A DNA stretch of 63,276 bases from contig QCPF01000006.1 in NCBI GenBank assembly GCA_003212655.1, positions 1-63,276 on the forward strand. The letters are read 5' to 3'. A model generated the notes under the pieces. It did not search any database, was not told the origin of the DNA, and saw only the letters and a list, made by a program, of their open reading frames with translations. Origin of the DNA: Prochlorococcus sp. AG-436-D21 (GTDB lineage: Bacteria; Cyanobacteriota; Cyanobacteriia; PCC-6307; Cyanobiaceae). The translations under genes and the position numbers were made by a program. Each line of letters opens with the position of its first letter. The stretch's first letter is position 1. Shown one piece after another: positions 34,914 to 44,438 of this stretch.

Positions 34914-35522
34914 ATGAAATATTTTATACCTTTAATAATTGCTCTTTCAATATTTATCAACCCTGTAAACGCTTTTGCAGATGAATTGATTCTTGCAGGT
35001 GGTTGTTTTTGGTGTTTAGAACATGATTTAGAGTCATTAAGGGGGATAAATTTTGTACAAAGTGGCTATTCAGGTGGAGATTTACTAAATCCTAACTACG
35101 AAAATCATGAAGGACATCAGGAAGTGGTTTTGGTGGACTATGATTCCCAATTGGTAACTTTACCCGAGATTCTTAGGCTCTATTTTAGGAATATCGATCC
35201 TTTAGACGGCAAGGGTCAATTTTGTGATCGTGGAAATTCTTACAGGCCAGTGATCTTTTTCAAGGATGAAACGGAGGAAAGTGATGCAAAAAATGCAATT
35301 CTTTTGGCCTCTAATGAATTGCGAGTGCCATTAGAAAAAATATCTGTAGAACTAAAATCAAAAGGTAAATTTTGGTTGGCTGAAGAATATCATCAGGATT
35401 TTGCTGAGAGAAATGAATTAAAATATAAGTTCTATAGATTCTCATGTGGGAGAGATCAGAGATTGGATAAATTATGGGGGGATAACGCTAGATCAATAAA
35501 TCTTTGGACTGAAAGATTTTAA
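34914..35522 (+). CDS. msrA: exported peptide methionine sulfoxide reductase A
   Basis: MsrA reduces methionine-S-sulfoxide. The catalytic motif GGCFWCLEHDLESLRG lies at about residues 24-39, after a signal peptide (MKYFIPLIIALSIFINPVNA). The core motifs GYSGGDLLNPNYENHEGHQE and the AEEYHQDF segment are present. The signal implies that the enzyme acts in the periplasm or lumen, unlike ordinary cytosolic MsrA. It follows lpxB by 17 bp and may belong to the envelope gene run. Convergent with pepA across 6 bp. Confidence 0.94.
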   Translation: MKYFIPLIIALSIFINPVNAFADELILAGGCFWCLEHDLESLRGINFVQSGYSGGDLLNPNYENHEGHQEVVLVDYDSQLVTLPEILRLYFRNIDPLDGKGQFCDRGNSYRPVIFFKDETEESDAKNAILLASNELRVPLEKISVELKSKGKFWLAEEYHQDFAERNELKYKFYRFSCGRDQRLDKLWGDNARSINLWTERF

Positions 35523-35528
35523 ATATAG

Positions 35529-37001
35529 TTATTTATTTTTAATCCATTGAACAAGAGTTTTAACTCCAAAACCGGTTGCTCCTGATGGGTTTATTCCCTT
35601 ATTTTTATCAGTCCAACAAGTCCCAGCAATATCAATATGAGCCCATTTAATCTCTTTATCAAAGAATTCCTCTAAAAACAAAGCAGCAGTTATTGACCCA
35701 CCTGCTCTAGGACCTGTATTTTTCATGTCAGCTATATGAGACTTTAACCCTTCTTTATAAGATTTTTGTAAAGGCATTTGCCATAATTCTTCTCCAGACT
35801 GGGCTGATGCAGCTTTTAGATCATTTGCAAGATCATCATTATTACTCCAGAATCCAGCTACATCATTCCCTAATGCAACAACAATAGCACCTGTTAAAGT
35901 GGCGAGATCTATTATTGAATCCGGTTTTAAATTTGATGCGTAAGTTAAAGCATCAGCTAATGTGAGTCTACCCTCTGCATCAGTGTTATTTATTTCAATT
36001 GTCTTACCATTAGATGCTTTAACTACATCCCCAGGATGTACTGCAGATCCATTTATCATGTTTTCGCAAGATGCCACAATAAAATGAATTTCTAATCCCT
36101 TTGGTTTAATTGCTCCAAGTGCTTTTGCAGCTCCTAAAACTGCAGCGCTTCCGCCCATATCATATTTCATCATTTCAATTTGAGAGGCTCCCACTTTCAG
36201 ATTGTATCCTCCAGAATCAAAGGTTAAACCCTTCCCAACAAGCGCAATCTTTTCTTTTATAGGCCCCTCTGACTTTAAAGTAAGATGTATAAATTTAGGA
36301 TCTAGATCAGATCCTTTTGCTACAGCTAAATATGCACCCATCCCTAAATCTTCACAATCTTTTGCCTCTAAAATTTTTACTCTCAAACCATGATCTTTAG
36401 CTATTTGAGAAGCTTGTATAGACATTTCCTGAGGAGTAAGGCTATTTGGAGGCGCGGCTACAAGTCTTCTTGCTAGTTCTACACCTTCACATATTTGTGC
36501 TGTCTCTTCAAAGCTAATATTCTCAAATTTTTTCAAATTCAAAAACTCTATTTCTTTAAGAACTTTCTTTTCATCTTTTTTCTTATTAAATCTATTGTCC
36601 TTATAGGCAGATAATCTGACTGACTCTGCTAATTGATTTATTTCTAGTTGTGAATTTATAAATTCCCAAGGTAGCAAGATGCTCATTTTTTCATTTTTAT
36701 CAACAGTTTTCCTAACTAGATTTCCTATAGAGTTTTCTATATCACTTTTATTTAGGTCTTTTGATTTGCCAAGACCAATTATGAATAAAGTTTCTATTTT
36801 TTGATCTAAAAATTCAAAGGTTAAAGTTTTTCCTTTTTCTCCTTTAAATTTTTTTTGATTAACTTTTTTTAGTAATAATTTTGGGTCAATAATAAATTTT
36901 ATGTTTTCAAGTTGGCTTGCAATTTCTTCCTCTAAAACTCCAAAAATTAATGACGCACCTTGCCAGTTATCTAGATTTTTTTGGAATGTGGAAAATTGCA
37001 T
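35529..37001 (-). CDS. pepA: leucyl aminopeptidase (M17)
   Basis: PepA removes N-terminal residues from peptides using two metal ions. The N-terminal domain (to about 165) is variable. The catalytic domain shows [15 protein letters not shown] (metal-binding Lys/Asp), [14 protein letters not shown] and the M17 signature [15 protein letters not shown] near residue 340. Length of 490 is normal. Hexameric and cytoplasmic by family. Confidence 0.96.
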   Translation of the reverse strand: MQFSTFQKNLDNWQGASLIFGVLEEEIASQLENIKFIIDPKLLLKKVNQKKFKGEKGKTLTFEFLDQKIETLFIIGLGKSKDLNKSDIENSIGNLVRKTVDKNEKMSILLPWEFINSQLEINQLAESVRLSAYKDNRFNKKKDEKKVLKEIEFLNLKKFENISFEETAQICEGVELARRLVAAPPNSLTPQEMSIQASQIAKDHGLRVKILEAKDCEDLGMGAYLAVAKGSDLDPKFIHLTLKSEGPIKEKIALVGKGLTFDSGGYNLKVGASQIEMMKYDMGGSAAVLGAAKALGAIKPKGLEIHFIVASCENMINGSAVHPGDVVKASNGKTIEINNTDAEGRLTLADALTYASNLKPDSIIDLATLTGAIVVALGNDVAGFWSNNDDLANDLKAASAQSGEELWQMPLQKSYKEGLKSHIADMKNTGPRAGGSITAALFLEEFFDKEIKWAHIDIAGTCWTDKNKGINPSGATGFGVKTLVQWIKNK

Positions 37002-37026
37002 TTGTAAAATTTGTTTTAATTAACTT

Positions 37027-37638
37027 TTAATTGTTTGTGAAAGTAGTTGCCCACCTATCTCGAGTTTCTTTATTAAAAGGTGGTAACCATAAATATATCA
37101 GTTGCTGTTCTAATTTACGTCTTAATTTTACTTCTTTAGGTACATCTAAGAAGAAACGAATATCTTGGTGACTTGAGAGATTGTTGTGAGCTAGGGCTTC
37201 TTTATAGTTCATGAGGTAATTTTTACAGTCATGTTCTCCCTTCCATCTTTTATTTGCTGAATTTGTTTCTCCTATATAAAGGATTATTTTAGAACTCTCC
37301 ATCGAGTCAATTACAAAATACATTGCTGGCCCATTGTGTATATATTGGTTGGTTCTCCAAAAGTTCAATGATAATGGCTGCAAGGAAAACGGATCAATTT
37401 TTCTTTCCTCGGAAATTGTATTTATAGGAAGACTTTTTTGGTGCAAAGTTTTATTGTGAGTATCTTTTGAAATTTTGAATTGGTGATTATATATTCTATC
37501 CCTCCATTCAGTTAGGATTTCGCTTTTGATTTTTAGATTATTTGAGTATTGAAAATTTATTGATGTGTTTACATTTGAACCAAATAATTCAAATTGTCTA
37601 TTTTGCTTTGAAATATTATTTACGTTAAATTTTTCCAA
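37027..37638 (-). CDS. GIY-YIG-like nuclease domain protein
   Basis: In this 203-residue protein, residues 104-192 resemble a GIY-YIG fold: AMYFVI (Y107), ILYIGETN (Y121), the Arg in KRWKGEHD, and Glu/Asn of LEQQLIYLWLPPFNKE (E177, N189). These cover the Tyr pair, Arg and Glu used by the family to cut DNA. The first 100 residues are polar, with a WRDRIYNHQ segment, and do not match a known domain by eye. There is no partner UvrC or homing-intron context. It could be a nuclease for repair or a cyanobacterium-specific variant. Confidence 0.7.
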   Translation of the reverse strand: MEKFNVNNISKQNRQFELFGSNVNTSINFQYSNNLKIKSEILTEWRDRIYNHQFKISKDTHNKTLHQKSLPINTISEERKIDPFSLQPLSLNFWRTNQYIHNGPAMYFVIDSMESSKIILYIGETNSANKRWKGEHDCKNYLMNYKEALAHNNLSSHQDIRFFLDVPKEVKLRRKLEQQLIYLWLPPFNKETRDRWATTFTNN

Positions 37639-37788
37639 TATTTATAAAATATGTCTACTAAATTTAAACCTGAAAAAACATAAATCAAAGAATTATTTAT
37701 AAACTAAAATTTATTAATCTTCGTATCAATTTAAAAGATTCTTGTTATCTTGTAATTGAGCCTTAATATGCGAAGTAAAAAAATAGAA

Positions 37789-38112
37789 ATGGGATTCTTT
37801 GAGTCAGACATCGTTCAAGAAGAAGCTAAAAAGCTTTTTACTGATTACCAAGAACTTATGAAACTTGGTTCTGATTATGGAAAATTTGACAGAGAAGGTA
37901 AAAAAATGTTTATAAAAAAAATGGAATCTCTTATGGATCGTTATAAGGTTTTTATGAAGAGATTTGAATTGTCTGAAGATTTTCAAGCAAAAATGACAGT
38001 AGAACAATTAAAGACACAGTTAAGTCAATTTGGGATTACTCCTGATCAAATGTTCGATCAAATGAATAAAACCTTAATAAGAATGAAGGATGAACTTGAT
38101 AAAACTTCTTAA
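37789..38112 (+). CDS. DUF1825 family protein
   Basis: A 107-residue all-helical protein that begins MGFFESDIVQEEAKKLF, the usual start of the cyanobacterial DUF1825 family. The open frame goes back to a TTG at 37756, but the extra residues (MSLNMRSKKIE) are not part of the family, so I prefer the ATG at 37789. Next comes KKMFIKKMESLMDRYKVFMK and a C-terminal LKTQLSQFGITPDQMFDQM. Role unknown. It is followed by tyrS after 19 bp. Confidence 0.85.
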   Translation: MGFFESDIVQEEAKKLFTDYQELMKLGSDYGKFDREGKKMFIKKMESLMDRYKVFMKRFELSEDFQAKMTVEQLKTQLSQFGITPDQMFDQMNKTLIRMKDELDKTS

Positions 38113-38131
38113 AGTAAACGGTTAAAGCTTC

Positions 38132-39370
38132 ATGACTGATAATTTAAAATTGCCATCATGGCTGTCAAGAGGAATAGAAGAATATTTTCCAATTAAGGGA
38201 ACAGATCAAACCTTTTCGGAGATAATTGATCATGCGAAAAAAAATAATAAAAAATTAAGGGTTAAACTCGGCATCGATCCAACTGGAACCGATATTCATC
38301 TTGGGCACAGCATATTGTTTAAAAAACTTAGGGCATTCCAAGATAATGGACATATTGCAGTTTTAATTATTGGGGATTTTACTGCTCAAATTGGAGATCC
38401 AACCGGAAAAAATAAAACAAGAGTTCAGTTATCGGAAAAACAAGTTAAGGATAATGCAAAAACATACTTAACCCAATTGGGAATGGGTAAGCCAGCCAAT
38501 GAATCTATTTTAGATTTTGATGCAAAAGATAGAATAGAAATTAGATATAACAGTGAATGGTTAAAAGGATTAAATCTTAATTCCATAATTGAATTAATGG
38601 GGAGTGCAACAGTTAGTCAAATGCTAGCTAAGGAAGAATTTAATAAAAGGTACACTGCGCAAGTTCCAATTTCTTTGCATGAATTCTTATATCCACTATT
38701 ACAAGGTTACGATTCGGTAGTTGTTCAATCAGATATTGAGCTTGGAGGCACAGATCAGAAATTTAATATTGCAATAGGAAGAGACCTTCAAAGGCATTTT
38801 AAACAAGACCCTCAATTTGGTGTTCTGCTGCCAATTTTGACAGGTTTAGATGGAGTTAAGAAGATGAGTAAATCTGAATCTAACACCGTCGGTTTAACTG
38901 AAGAATCTCTTTCAATGTATTCAAAATTAGAAAAAGTACCCGACAATATAATACCCACCTATTTTGAATTACTTACTGAATTAGATTTAAGTTTTTTGGA
39001 AAACTCAAATCCTCGTGAATTACAGAGAAGAATGGCTTTAGAAGTTACTACTTTATTTCATGGGGCCGAAGAAGCATTAAAGGCGCAATCAAACTGTGAA
39101 AAATTATTCCTTGGACACAAAGAAAAAGTTGGAGAAATTCCAGAGATTTCTTTAAAAGAAGTAGTTTTTCCAGTAAAGTTTTTCTACTTATTAAGTTCTC
39201 TAAAACTTTTCAAATCTAGCAGCGAATCCAAAAGATCTATTAAAGGTGGGGGTGTAAAAATTGATAGTCAAAAAGTAATAAATCCTGATTTAGTTTTTAA
39301 TTCAAAAAATGATTTGGAAGGAAAAATTTTGCAAATTGGAAAAAAAATAATTAAGAGGTTTGAAAGCTGA
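38132..39370 (+). CDS. tyrS: tyrosyl-tRNA synthetase
   Basis: TyrRS loads tyrosine on its tRNA. The 412-residue class I synthetase shows the HIGH-type motif HLGH at residues 56-59 and an intact KMSKS at 244-248, with [11 protein letters not shown] for tRNA/amino-acid contacts. A C-terminal S4-like domain covers about 345-410 ([17 protein letters not shown]). Length is typical of the TyrZ-type subgroup. pyrF follows after a few bases. Confidence 0.96.
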   Translation: MTDNLKLPSWLSRGIEEYFPIKGTDQTFSEIIDHAKKNNKKLRVKLGIDPTGTDIHLGHSILFKKLRAFQDNGHIAVLIIGDFTAQIGDPTGKNKTRVQLSEKQVKDNAKTYLTQLGMGKPANESILDFDAKDRIEIRYNSEWLKGLNLNSIIELMGSATVSQMLAKEEFNKRYTAQVPISLHEFLYPLLQGYDSVVVQSDIELGGTDQKFNIAIGRDLQRHFKQDPQFGVLLPILTGLDGVKKMSKSESNTVGLTEESLSMYSKLEKVPDNIIPTYFELLTELDLSFLENSNPRELQRRMALEVTTLFHGAEEALKAQSNCEKLFLGHKEKVGEIPEISLKEVVFPVKFFYLLSSLKLFKSSSESKRSIKGGGVKIDSQKVINPDLVFNSKNDLEGKILQIGKKIIKRFES

Positions 39371-39376
39371 AAATTG

Positions 39377-40105
39377 ATGAATAACAGATTTAATTCAGAA
39401 GATAAAATAATATTGGCAATTGATGGATTAGATGTAAGTCAAGCAAAATTACTTTTGGAAAAATGTCCTAATATTAAGTGGGTTAAAGTTGGTTTAGAAC
39501 TTTTTGTTAGGGAAGGTCCAAGAGTTATTGAAATATTAAAAGGTTTAAATAAAAAAATTTTTTTAGACTTAAAATTTCATGATATTCCAAATACCATGCG
39601 TTCAGCATGTTTCCAAGTTTCAAAATTAGGGGTTGATATAATTTCTATTCATGCTTCAGCAGGTTTAAAAGCTCTTAAGGATTCGAAAAAAGCATCTTTA
39701 GAAGGAGCCACCTCAGTCAGTGTAAAACCTCCATTGGTTGTAGGAATAACTGTTTTAACAAGCTTTTCTCTTAAAGATTTTCAAACTGAACTTGATAGAA
39801 ATAATTCAATTGAAGAAAATGTATTTAGACTTGCAAAGTTGTCTTTTGATGCCGGATTAGATGGATGTGTTTGTTCCCCTTGGGAGGTAAAAATGTTGAG
39901 ATCTATTTATAAGGATAATTTTGAACTAATTACACCAGGTATCAGATTAAATATTGACAATAAAGATGATCAAAATAGAATTATGACTCCCTATGAAGCT
40001 ATAGATAATGGCGCGTCTAAGTTGGTCATTGGTAGATTAATTTCAAAAGCTATAGATCCTAATAAAGCTCTAATAGAAATATTTAAATCTATTGATTCCG
40101 ATTAA
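39377..40105 (+). CDS. pyrF: orotidine 5'-phosphate decarboxylase
   Basis: PyrF decarboxylates OMP to UMP, the last step of pyrimidine synthesis. The barrel begins [18 protein letters not shown], then [12 protein letters not shown], and the catalytic KFHD in [13 protein letters not shown] (Lys-x-x-x-Asp). The phosphate-gripping end reads ITPGIRL and [10 protein letters not shown] take the ATG at 39377; a TTG just before gives one more residue. The 3' end overlaps the convergent plsY gene by 17 nt. Confidence 0.95.
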   Translation: MNNRFNSEDKIILAIDGLDVSQAKLLLEKCPNIKWVKVGLELFVREGPRVIEILKGLNKKIFLDLKFHDIPNTMRSACFQVSKLGVDIISIHASAGLKALKDSKKASLEGATSVSVKPPLVVGITVLTSFSLKDFQTELDRNNSIEENVFRLAKLSFDAGLDGCVCSPWEVKMLRSIYKDNFELITPGIRLNIDNKDDQNRIMTPYEAIDNGASKLVIGRLISKAIDPNKALIEIFKSIDSD

Positions 40106-40682
40106 TTTTGGATTCTTCTCCCTTAAGCAATCTTGTTATGTTTGTTCTATGTTTCCAGATTACTAATAATGCAACAATTAAACTTATAAAAAAGTATGAG
40201 TGCATAAATTTACCTAGGTAAAAAAACATAAAAATAGGAAGTAAGATTGCAGCTGAAATACTTGATAAAGAAACAAATTTAGTTTTTGTTAGGACTATTA
40301 AAAAAATGCCAAGAGATGCGAGTCCAACTTTCCAAGAAAGAGCTAAAAACATACCTAATCCAGTTGCAACAGCTTTCCCTCCTTTACCTCTAAGCCATAT
40401 TGGCCAAATATGTCCTGAGATAGCGGATATCCCTGCTATAACTTCTATTAATCCTTGATCTGTGTAATATTGAGCAATTTTTACTGCAATAAGGCCTTTC
40501 CCAACATCAATGATAAATACAAAAAGTGCTGGCCATTTCCCAACATTTCTTAAGACGTTTGTGGCACCTGTAGATCCAGAACCTATAGTTCTTAGATCTA
40601 TATTTTTGAGATATTTTCCAATTAAAAAACCTGTCGGAAGTGACCCTAAAAGATAACTTGCAAAAATTATTAAGATATTCAT
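40089..40682 (-). CDS. plsY: acyl-phosphate:glycerol-3-phosphate acyltransferase
   Basis: PlsY makes lysophosphatidate in the inner membrane. The 197 residues have about five spans and the family motifs: [14 protein letters not shown] at the N-terminus, [15 protein letters not shown] (phosphate/G3P loop), and [15 protein letters not shown]. All three cytosolic loops match PlsY. It shares its 3' end with pyrF on the opposite strand. Confidence 0.95.
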   Translation of the reverse strand: MNILIIFASYLLGSLPTGFLIGKYLKNIDLRTIGSGSTGATNVLRNVGKWPALFVFIIDVGKGLIAVKIAQYYTDQGLIEVIAGISAISGHIWPIWLRGKGGKAVATGLGMFLALSWKVGLASLGIFLIVLTKTKFVSLSSISAAILLPIFMFFYLGKFMHSYFFISLIVALLVIWKHRTNITRLLKGEESKINRNQ

Positions 40683-40687
40683 AAAGC

Positions 40688-41698
40688 TTAGTTTAATTCA
40701 AGATCATCGTAAATTTCATTATCTGAACCAGCAAATGCAACCCATAATGGGAATTGAAGTATTGGAATTTCAACAGAGGTTTCTGCTGCATCAATGATAA
40801 TAAATGGCAATTCTTCATTCGCTTCTAATCTATCAGCTCTCTCGATGACACCTTCAGACCTTTCAAAAAGAACAATCCCACTATTAGGTCCAAAGTCATC
40901 CCTTGTTAAACCAAGTGAATCTTGAAGAATTCTTCTCCATTCACCTAATCGTTCAGGCTGCGAAGCTAAAATAAGAGTCTGAAATTGATCTCCATATAAC
41001 TCTCCAAGAATAGATATTAAGCCAGCTGATAACAAGGCATTTTTTTGTCGAGATCCTCTACTTTCAAGAGAACCTCTTCCGCCCATGTTAAAGAACCAAT
41101 CATCCATAATTTCTATATCTGAGGAATCAAGACTCCGTCTTAATTTCCAAGGTTCTGCATAAAAGTCGGGTTGTTCTGTGAAACTTGAAAAGCAACTTTT
41201 TATAATCTCTTCATCTGGCTTAAATGTCTCGGAAAGAGCAGGAACATTAACTACATTATTTGTGCTATTCTCTTGCTTTTTCTCATCAAGGGGAGAAGGC
41301 TTTACGATTATTGGTTGAGAAACTAATTCAAGTTTCTCTACGTTTTGTGAAAGATTCTGCAAAGCTCCAGTTAAGTACTCTTGAAAGCCTTTAACTCTTT
41401 TAGCAATATTATCTGACTGTCCTTTAAAATTAGACTCAATATCTTTTTCTATTTCATTTTTTTTTGTTTCTAACTCTTTTATTTCTTTAACTAAAGAATC
41501 TTTTTTTGACAAGAGATCTCTAAAAATATCATTAGAAATTTCATCAAAAGATTTAGTTGATTTATCGTTCTTCGGTGTATTTTTTTTATTTTGAGTTGTA
41601 TTTTTCTTACTAATTTGTTTTGTTTTATCATCTGAAATTAACTTATCTATTTTTAATTCCTTTTCAGGATTATTGTCGGAAATTTCTGTATTGGTCAT
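40688..41698 (-). CDS. DUF3086 family protein
   Basis: A 336-residue cyanobacterial protein. Residues 1-55 are Lys/Asn/Thr-rich and disordered; about 60-125 form a coiled coil ([20 protein letters not shown]…); about 165-336 form the conserved domain, with [53 protein letters not shown] and FVAFAGSD-like C-terminal sequence ([12 protein letters not shown]). The family has no known function. It is 5 bp from plsY and 35 bp from the DUF3119 gene, a set of neighbours also found together in other picocyanobacteria as far as I recall. Confidence 0.85.
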   Translation of the reverse strand: MTNTEISDNNPEKELKIDKLISDDKTKQISKKNTTQNKKNTPKNDKSTKSFDEISNDIFRDLLSKKDSLVKEIKELETKKNEIEKDIESNFKGQSDNIAKRVKGFQEYLTGALQNLSQNVEKLELVSQPIIVKPSPLDEKKQENSTNNVVNVPALSETFKPDEEIIKSCFSSFTEQPDFYAEPWKLRRSLDSSDIEIMDDWFFNMGGRGSLESRGSRQKNALLSAGLISILGELYGDQFQTLILASQPERLGEWRRILQDSLGLTRDDFGPNSGIVLFERSEGVIERADRLEANEELPFIIIDAAETSVEIPILQFPLWVAFAGSDNEIYDDLELN

Positions 41699-41733
41699 TT
41701 AAATAATTTTGATGATTAGGCAAAGTCTGAATT

Positions 41734-42150
41734 TTAAGAATTTTTAATTTCCAGGGAGTCAACTTTTTTTATGAGCTCATCTTTTAATTGCTTTGGATTA
41801 AATAAAATTGGTAATAAATGAGGACTGGACTTTTCTCTAAAATAAAAAATACCTGGGATTATGGGGAAAAAGAATTTCCATGATAACCAGTTCTTGAATG
41901 GAAAAGTTCTAATCTCTTTCCCTAATTGTAAAACGATAAAATCATCATTTGTTATTTTTATTCTTAAGGTGAATGACTGAAGTAATAAAAAAAAGCTAAA
42001 AGAAGCAAAAACTATTGTTGGTAAAGAACCAATATTCAAAAACAAAAGCATAAAACTTAAAACTATTAGAATGATTGGCAACTGAAATGAAGGAGATATT
42101 ATTACTGGCTCTTCTTTTTTTGATTTAGTATTAAACATAGGATCATCCAA
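41734..42150 (-). CDS. DUF3119 family membrane protein
   Basis: A 138-residue protein with two adjacent spans (SFQLPIILIVLSFMLLFLNIG and TIVFASFSFFLLLQSFTLRI, about residues 21-65) followed by a cytoplasmic PH-like part with FIVLQLGKEIRTFPFKNWLSW and FFPIIPGIFYFREKSSPHLLPI. This matches the cyanobacterial DUF3119 group. Role unknown; overlap of 8 nt with the MlaE-type permease suggests that it works with that transporter in lipid movement. Confidence 0.82.
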   Translation of the reverse strand: MDDPMFNTKSKKEEPVIISPSFQLPIILIVLSFMLLFLNIGSLPTIVFASFSFFLLLQSFTLRIKITNDDFIVLQLGKEIRTFPFKNWLSWKFFFPIIPGIFYFREKSSPHLLPILFNPKQLKDELIKKVDSLEIKNS

Positions 42151-42898
42151 ATAAAATTTGTGTTAGCAATACATCCATTAAAGATACAGTAACGAGAGTC
42201 ATTACAACTGCACCTGTTGTACTTGTTCCAACTTCTTTTGGACCTCCTTTGGTTGTAAGTCCATATCCACAAGCAATGATTGAAATAAGTAATCCGAACA
42301 CTACAGATTTTATTAACATTGAAGTTAAGTCTGCACTGGTTAAACTCACATTGCCTGATCTTACAGATGTCCAAAAAACTATTGGAGGAACTTTATAAAA
42401 AATTGTGCTCCAAATTTGCCCACTCCATAAAGCTACAGATAAAAACAAAAGACACTGTATTGGAGACATTATTACCATCGATAGTAACCTTGGGACTACC
42501 AAATATTGGACTGGTTCGGTCCTTAACATGGTTATTGCCTCAATTTGTTCTGTGACTTTCATAGTACCCAGTTGAGCAGCATAGGCAGTTGCAACCTTTC
42601 CAGTCATTAAAGTAGCAGTTAGAAGAGGAGCCATTTCTCTTGCCATGCCTACTGCTAATAAACCTCCAATTTCACTTGAAACTCCCATACTTGTAAGTTG
42701 TGATGCAACTTGAATATTAAAAACTGTACCTGCGGCTATTCCAGTAATTAATACAATTAACAAACTGCCGGGACCTGACTCCATAAGTTGCTCAAAGAGA
42801 TCATTTTTGGAAATTTTACCCTTAAAGATAAAATTAATTGCTTGCCCGCCAATGACTAGGCTGCTTAGAAGTCTCTTGAAAAAATCAAAGTAATACAT
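42143..42898 (-). CDS. MlaE-family ABC transporter permease
   Basis: The 251-residue permease has the MlaE pattern: LVIGGQAINFI, SGPGSLLIVLITGIAAGTVF, the long conserved VGMAREMAPLLTATLMTGKVATAYAAQLGTM, EQIEAITMLRTEPVQYLVVPRLL, and a late GYGLTTKGGPKEVG. Such permeases pair with an ATPase and an MCE protein to move phospholipids between membranes; in chloroplasts the relative is TGD1. The ATPase and MCE partners are not in this window. DUF3119 overlaps its end. Confidence 0.92.
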   Translation of the reverse strand: MYYFDFFKRLLSSLVIGGQAINFIFKGKISKNDLFEQLMESGPGSLLIVLITGIAAGTVFNIQVASQLTSMGVSSEIGGLLAVGMAREMAPLLTATLMTGKVATAYAAQLGTMKVTEQIEAITMLRTEPVQYLVVPRLLSMVIMSPIQCLLFLSVALWSGQIWSTIFYKVPPIVFWTSVRSGNVSLTSADLTSMLIKSVVFGLLISIIACGYGLTTKGGPKEVGTSTTGAVVMTLVTVSLMDVLLTQILFG

Positions 42899-42907
42899 AT
42901 CTTTATA

Positions 42908-44305
42908 TTAGTTTGTAATTAATTTTCGATCCCATTTTCTCATGATTAAAAGACCAATGATTACCAATATTGAGGGTATAAAACCAATACATAATCTAAT
43001 AGTTAATTGTGCTGAGTAGCATTGTTCAATAATATTTAGGCCATCTTTATCAACAAAGCATGATTGATAACCTGATAAATATAATAAAAATCCTAATAAT
43101 TGAACACTAAACGCGATACCAATCTTCTGAATAAGTACCATCCAAGCAGTATATAATCCTGCTGGTTTCTCTGGGTCTTCATCTATTGCATCAGGAAGTA
43201 GTGACCAAGGGATAAGAAAAGCGGTTGAAGCTCCAATCCCAATAAGACAGATTATGAAAATTAAAAGAATGAACAGAAATATATTGCTGGCATTTAGGAA
43301 TAAACTATCTCCAGCTCCTGAAATTTTTGATATTGAAGGCAAAAATAAAGCTGCTGTACATGAAATAATCCACATAATCGCTCCATAGTTTAACGCTGAA
43401 ATCCTGTTCAATTTATTTGATACTCTGGTCCATATTTGTAAACCCACTAAAGCGCTAATTTGGAAAGGTATCGGGATCCACTTCGCAATATATGTTGGTA
43501 CGTTCAGTACATCCTCGACATAGATTAACGCTACTGTTTGCATTAATTGTAAGGCGCACCAGAGAAGAATATAGAGCGTAATAACTTTTAGAAATTTTTT
43601 ATTTCTGAAGATCCTTTTGAATTGAAGTGTTATGGCTTCAACTTTTCCTGAAGGCCTTCTTGCTTTTTTTGCGAATGGAGCTAATCCCCAACAAGAAATT
43701 AATGTTGCAGCAACTGCAATACACCCACTTATTTTACCCATTAAAAAATATTCATTATTTGCTGATCCTTCTGAACCTAATACAACTCCAGCAATTATTA
43801 AACCAGTAAGTCCTGCGATTATTGAGCCAGTAAATCTAGATGCGTTTAGTCTTGTTCTTATTGCTGTTTTTTCAGAAATTTCAGTAGAAAGAGCTGCGAA
43901 AGGAAGATTAATACTTGTATAAGCAGTCATTACGATTATAGAAATTATGGCATAGTAAATAGTCTTGGTTAGCACTGATCCAGTGGGTGTCCACCATATC
44001 GCAGCTAAAGAGAAACCAAGGGGAACAGATGCTGCTACCATCCAAGGGATTCTAGGCCCCCATCTTGATTTAGTACGATCACTTAACCATCCAATTAACG
44101 GATCATTTACTGCATCCCATATCTTTATTAACATTAATAATGATCCTGCAATTATTACTGGTAAACCAGCAGAAATAAAGAATTTGAAAAGAAAAAACCC
44201 AAACTGTGTCGCGACTAAACCAGTGCCTGCATCTCCTAGCCCATAAGAGAACATTAATCTTGTTGTTGATCTAGAAATATTTTTTTTCGAGTGTGAATTT
44301 TCCAA
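42908..44305 (-). CDS. GPH-family sugar:cation symporter (MelB-like)
   Basis: A 465-residue, 12-span transporter. Motifs of the glycoside-pentoside-hexuronide family are clear: SYGLGDAGTGLVATQFG in helix 1, KIWDAVNDPLIGWLSDRTKSRWGPR (cation/sugar site and loop) near residues 66-90, and FAALSTEISEKTAIRTRLNA. The substrate is unknown. It lies just upstream of the tRNA-Gly, across from glgX; a link to sugar or compatible-solute handling would be inference. Confidence 0.88.
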   Translation of the reverse strand: MENSHSKKNISRSTTRLMFSYGLGDAGTGLVATQFGFFLFKFFISAGLPVIIAGSLLMLIKIWDAVNDPLIGWLSDRTKSRWGPRIPWMVAASVPLGFSLAAIWWTPTGSVLTKTIYYAIISIIVMTAYTSINLPFAALSTEISEKTAIRTRLNASRFTGSIIAGLTGLIIAGVVLGSEGSANNEYFLMGKISGCIAVAATLISCWGLAPFAKKARRPSGKVEAITLQFKRIFRNKKFLKVITLYILLWCALQLMQTVALIYVEDVLNVPTYIAKWIPIPFQISALVGLQIWTRVSNKLNRISALNYGAIMWIISCTAALFLPSISKISGAGDSLFLNASNIFLFILLIFIICLIGIGASTAFLIPWSLLPDAIDEDPEKPAGLYTAWMVLIQKIGIAFSVQLLGFLLYLSGYQSCFVDKDGLNIIEQCYSAQLTIRLCIGFIPSILVIIGLLIMRKWDRKLITN

Positions 44306-44366
44306 TCTTTTAACTTTGTTTATTGTTTGATAATGTATTATTGCAATGGTAATTCTATTACTTAAT

Positions 44367-44437
44367 GCGGGCGTGGTTTAGTGGTAAAACCTCAGCCTTC
44401 CAAGCTGAAGATGCGGGTTCGATTCCCGCCGCCCGCT
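44367..44437 (+). tRNA. tRNA-Gly (TCC)
   Basis: A cloverleaf with acceptor GCGGGCG/CGCCCGC, D arm GTTT…AAAC, anticodon stem TCAGC/GCTGA around loop CTTCCAA (anticodon TCC), and T arm CGGGT-TCGATTC-CCGC-type. CCA not encoded. It ends two bases before the stop of the convergent glgX gene. Confidence 0.96.
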
Positions 44438-44438
44438 T

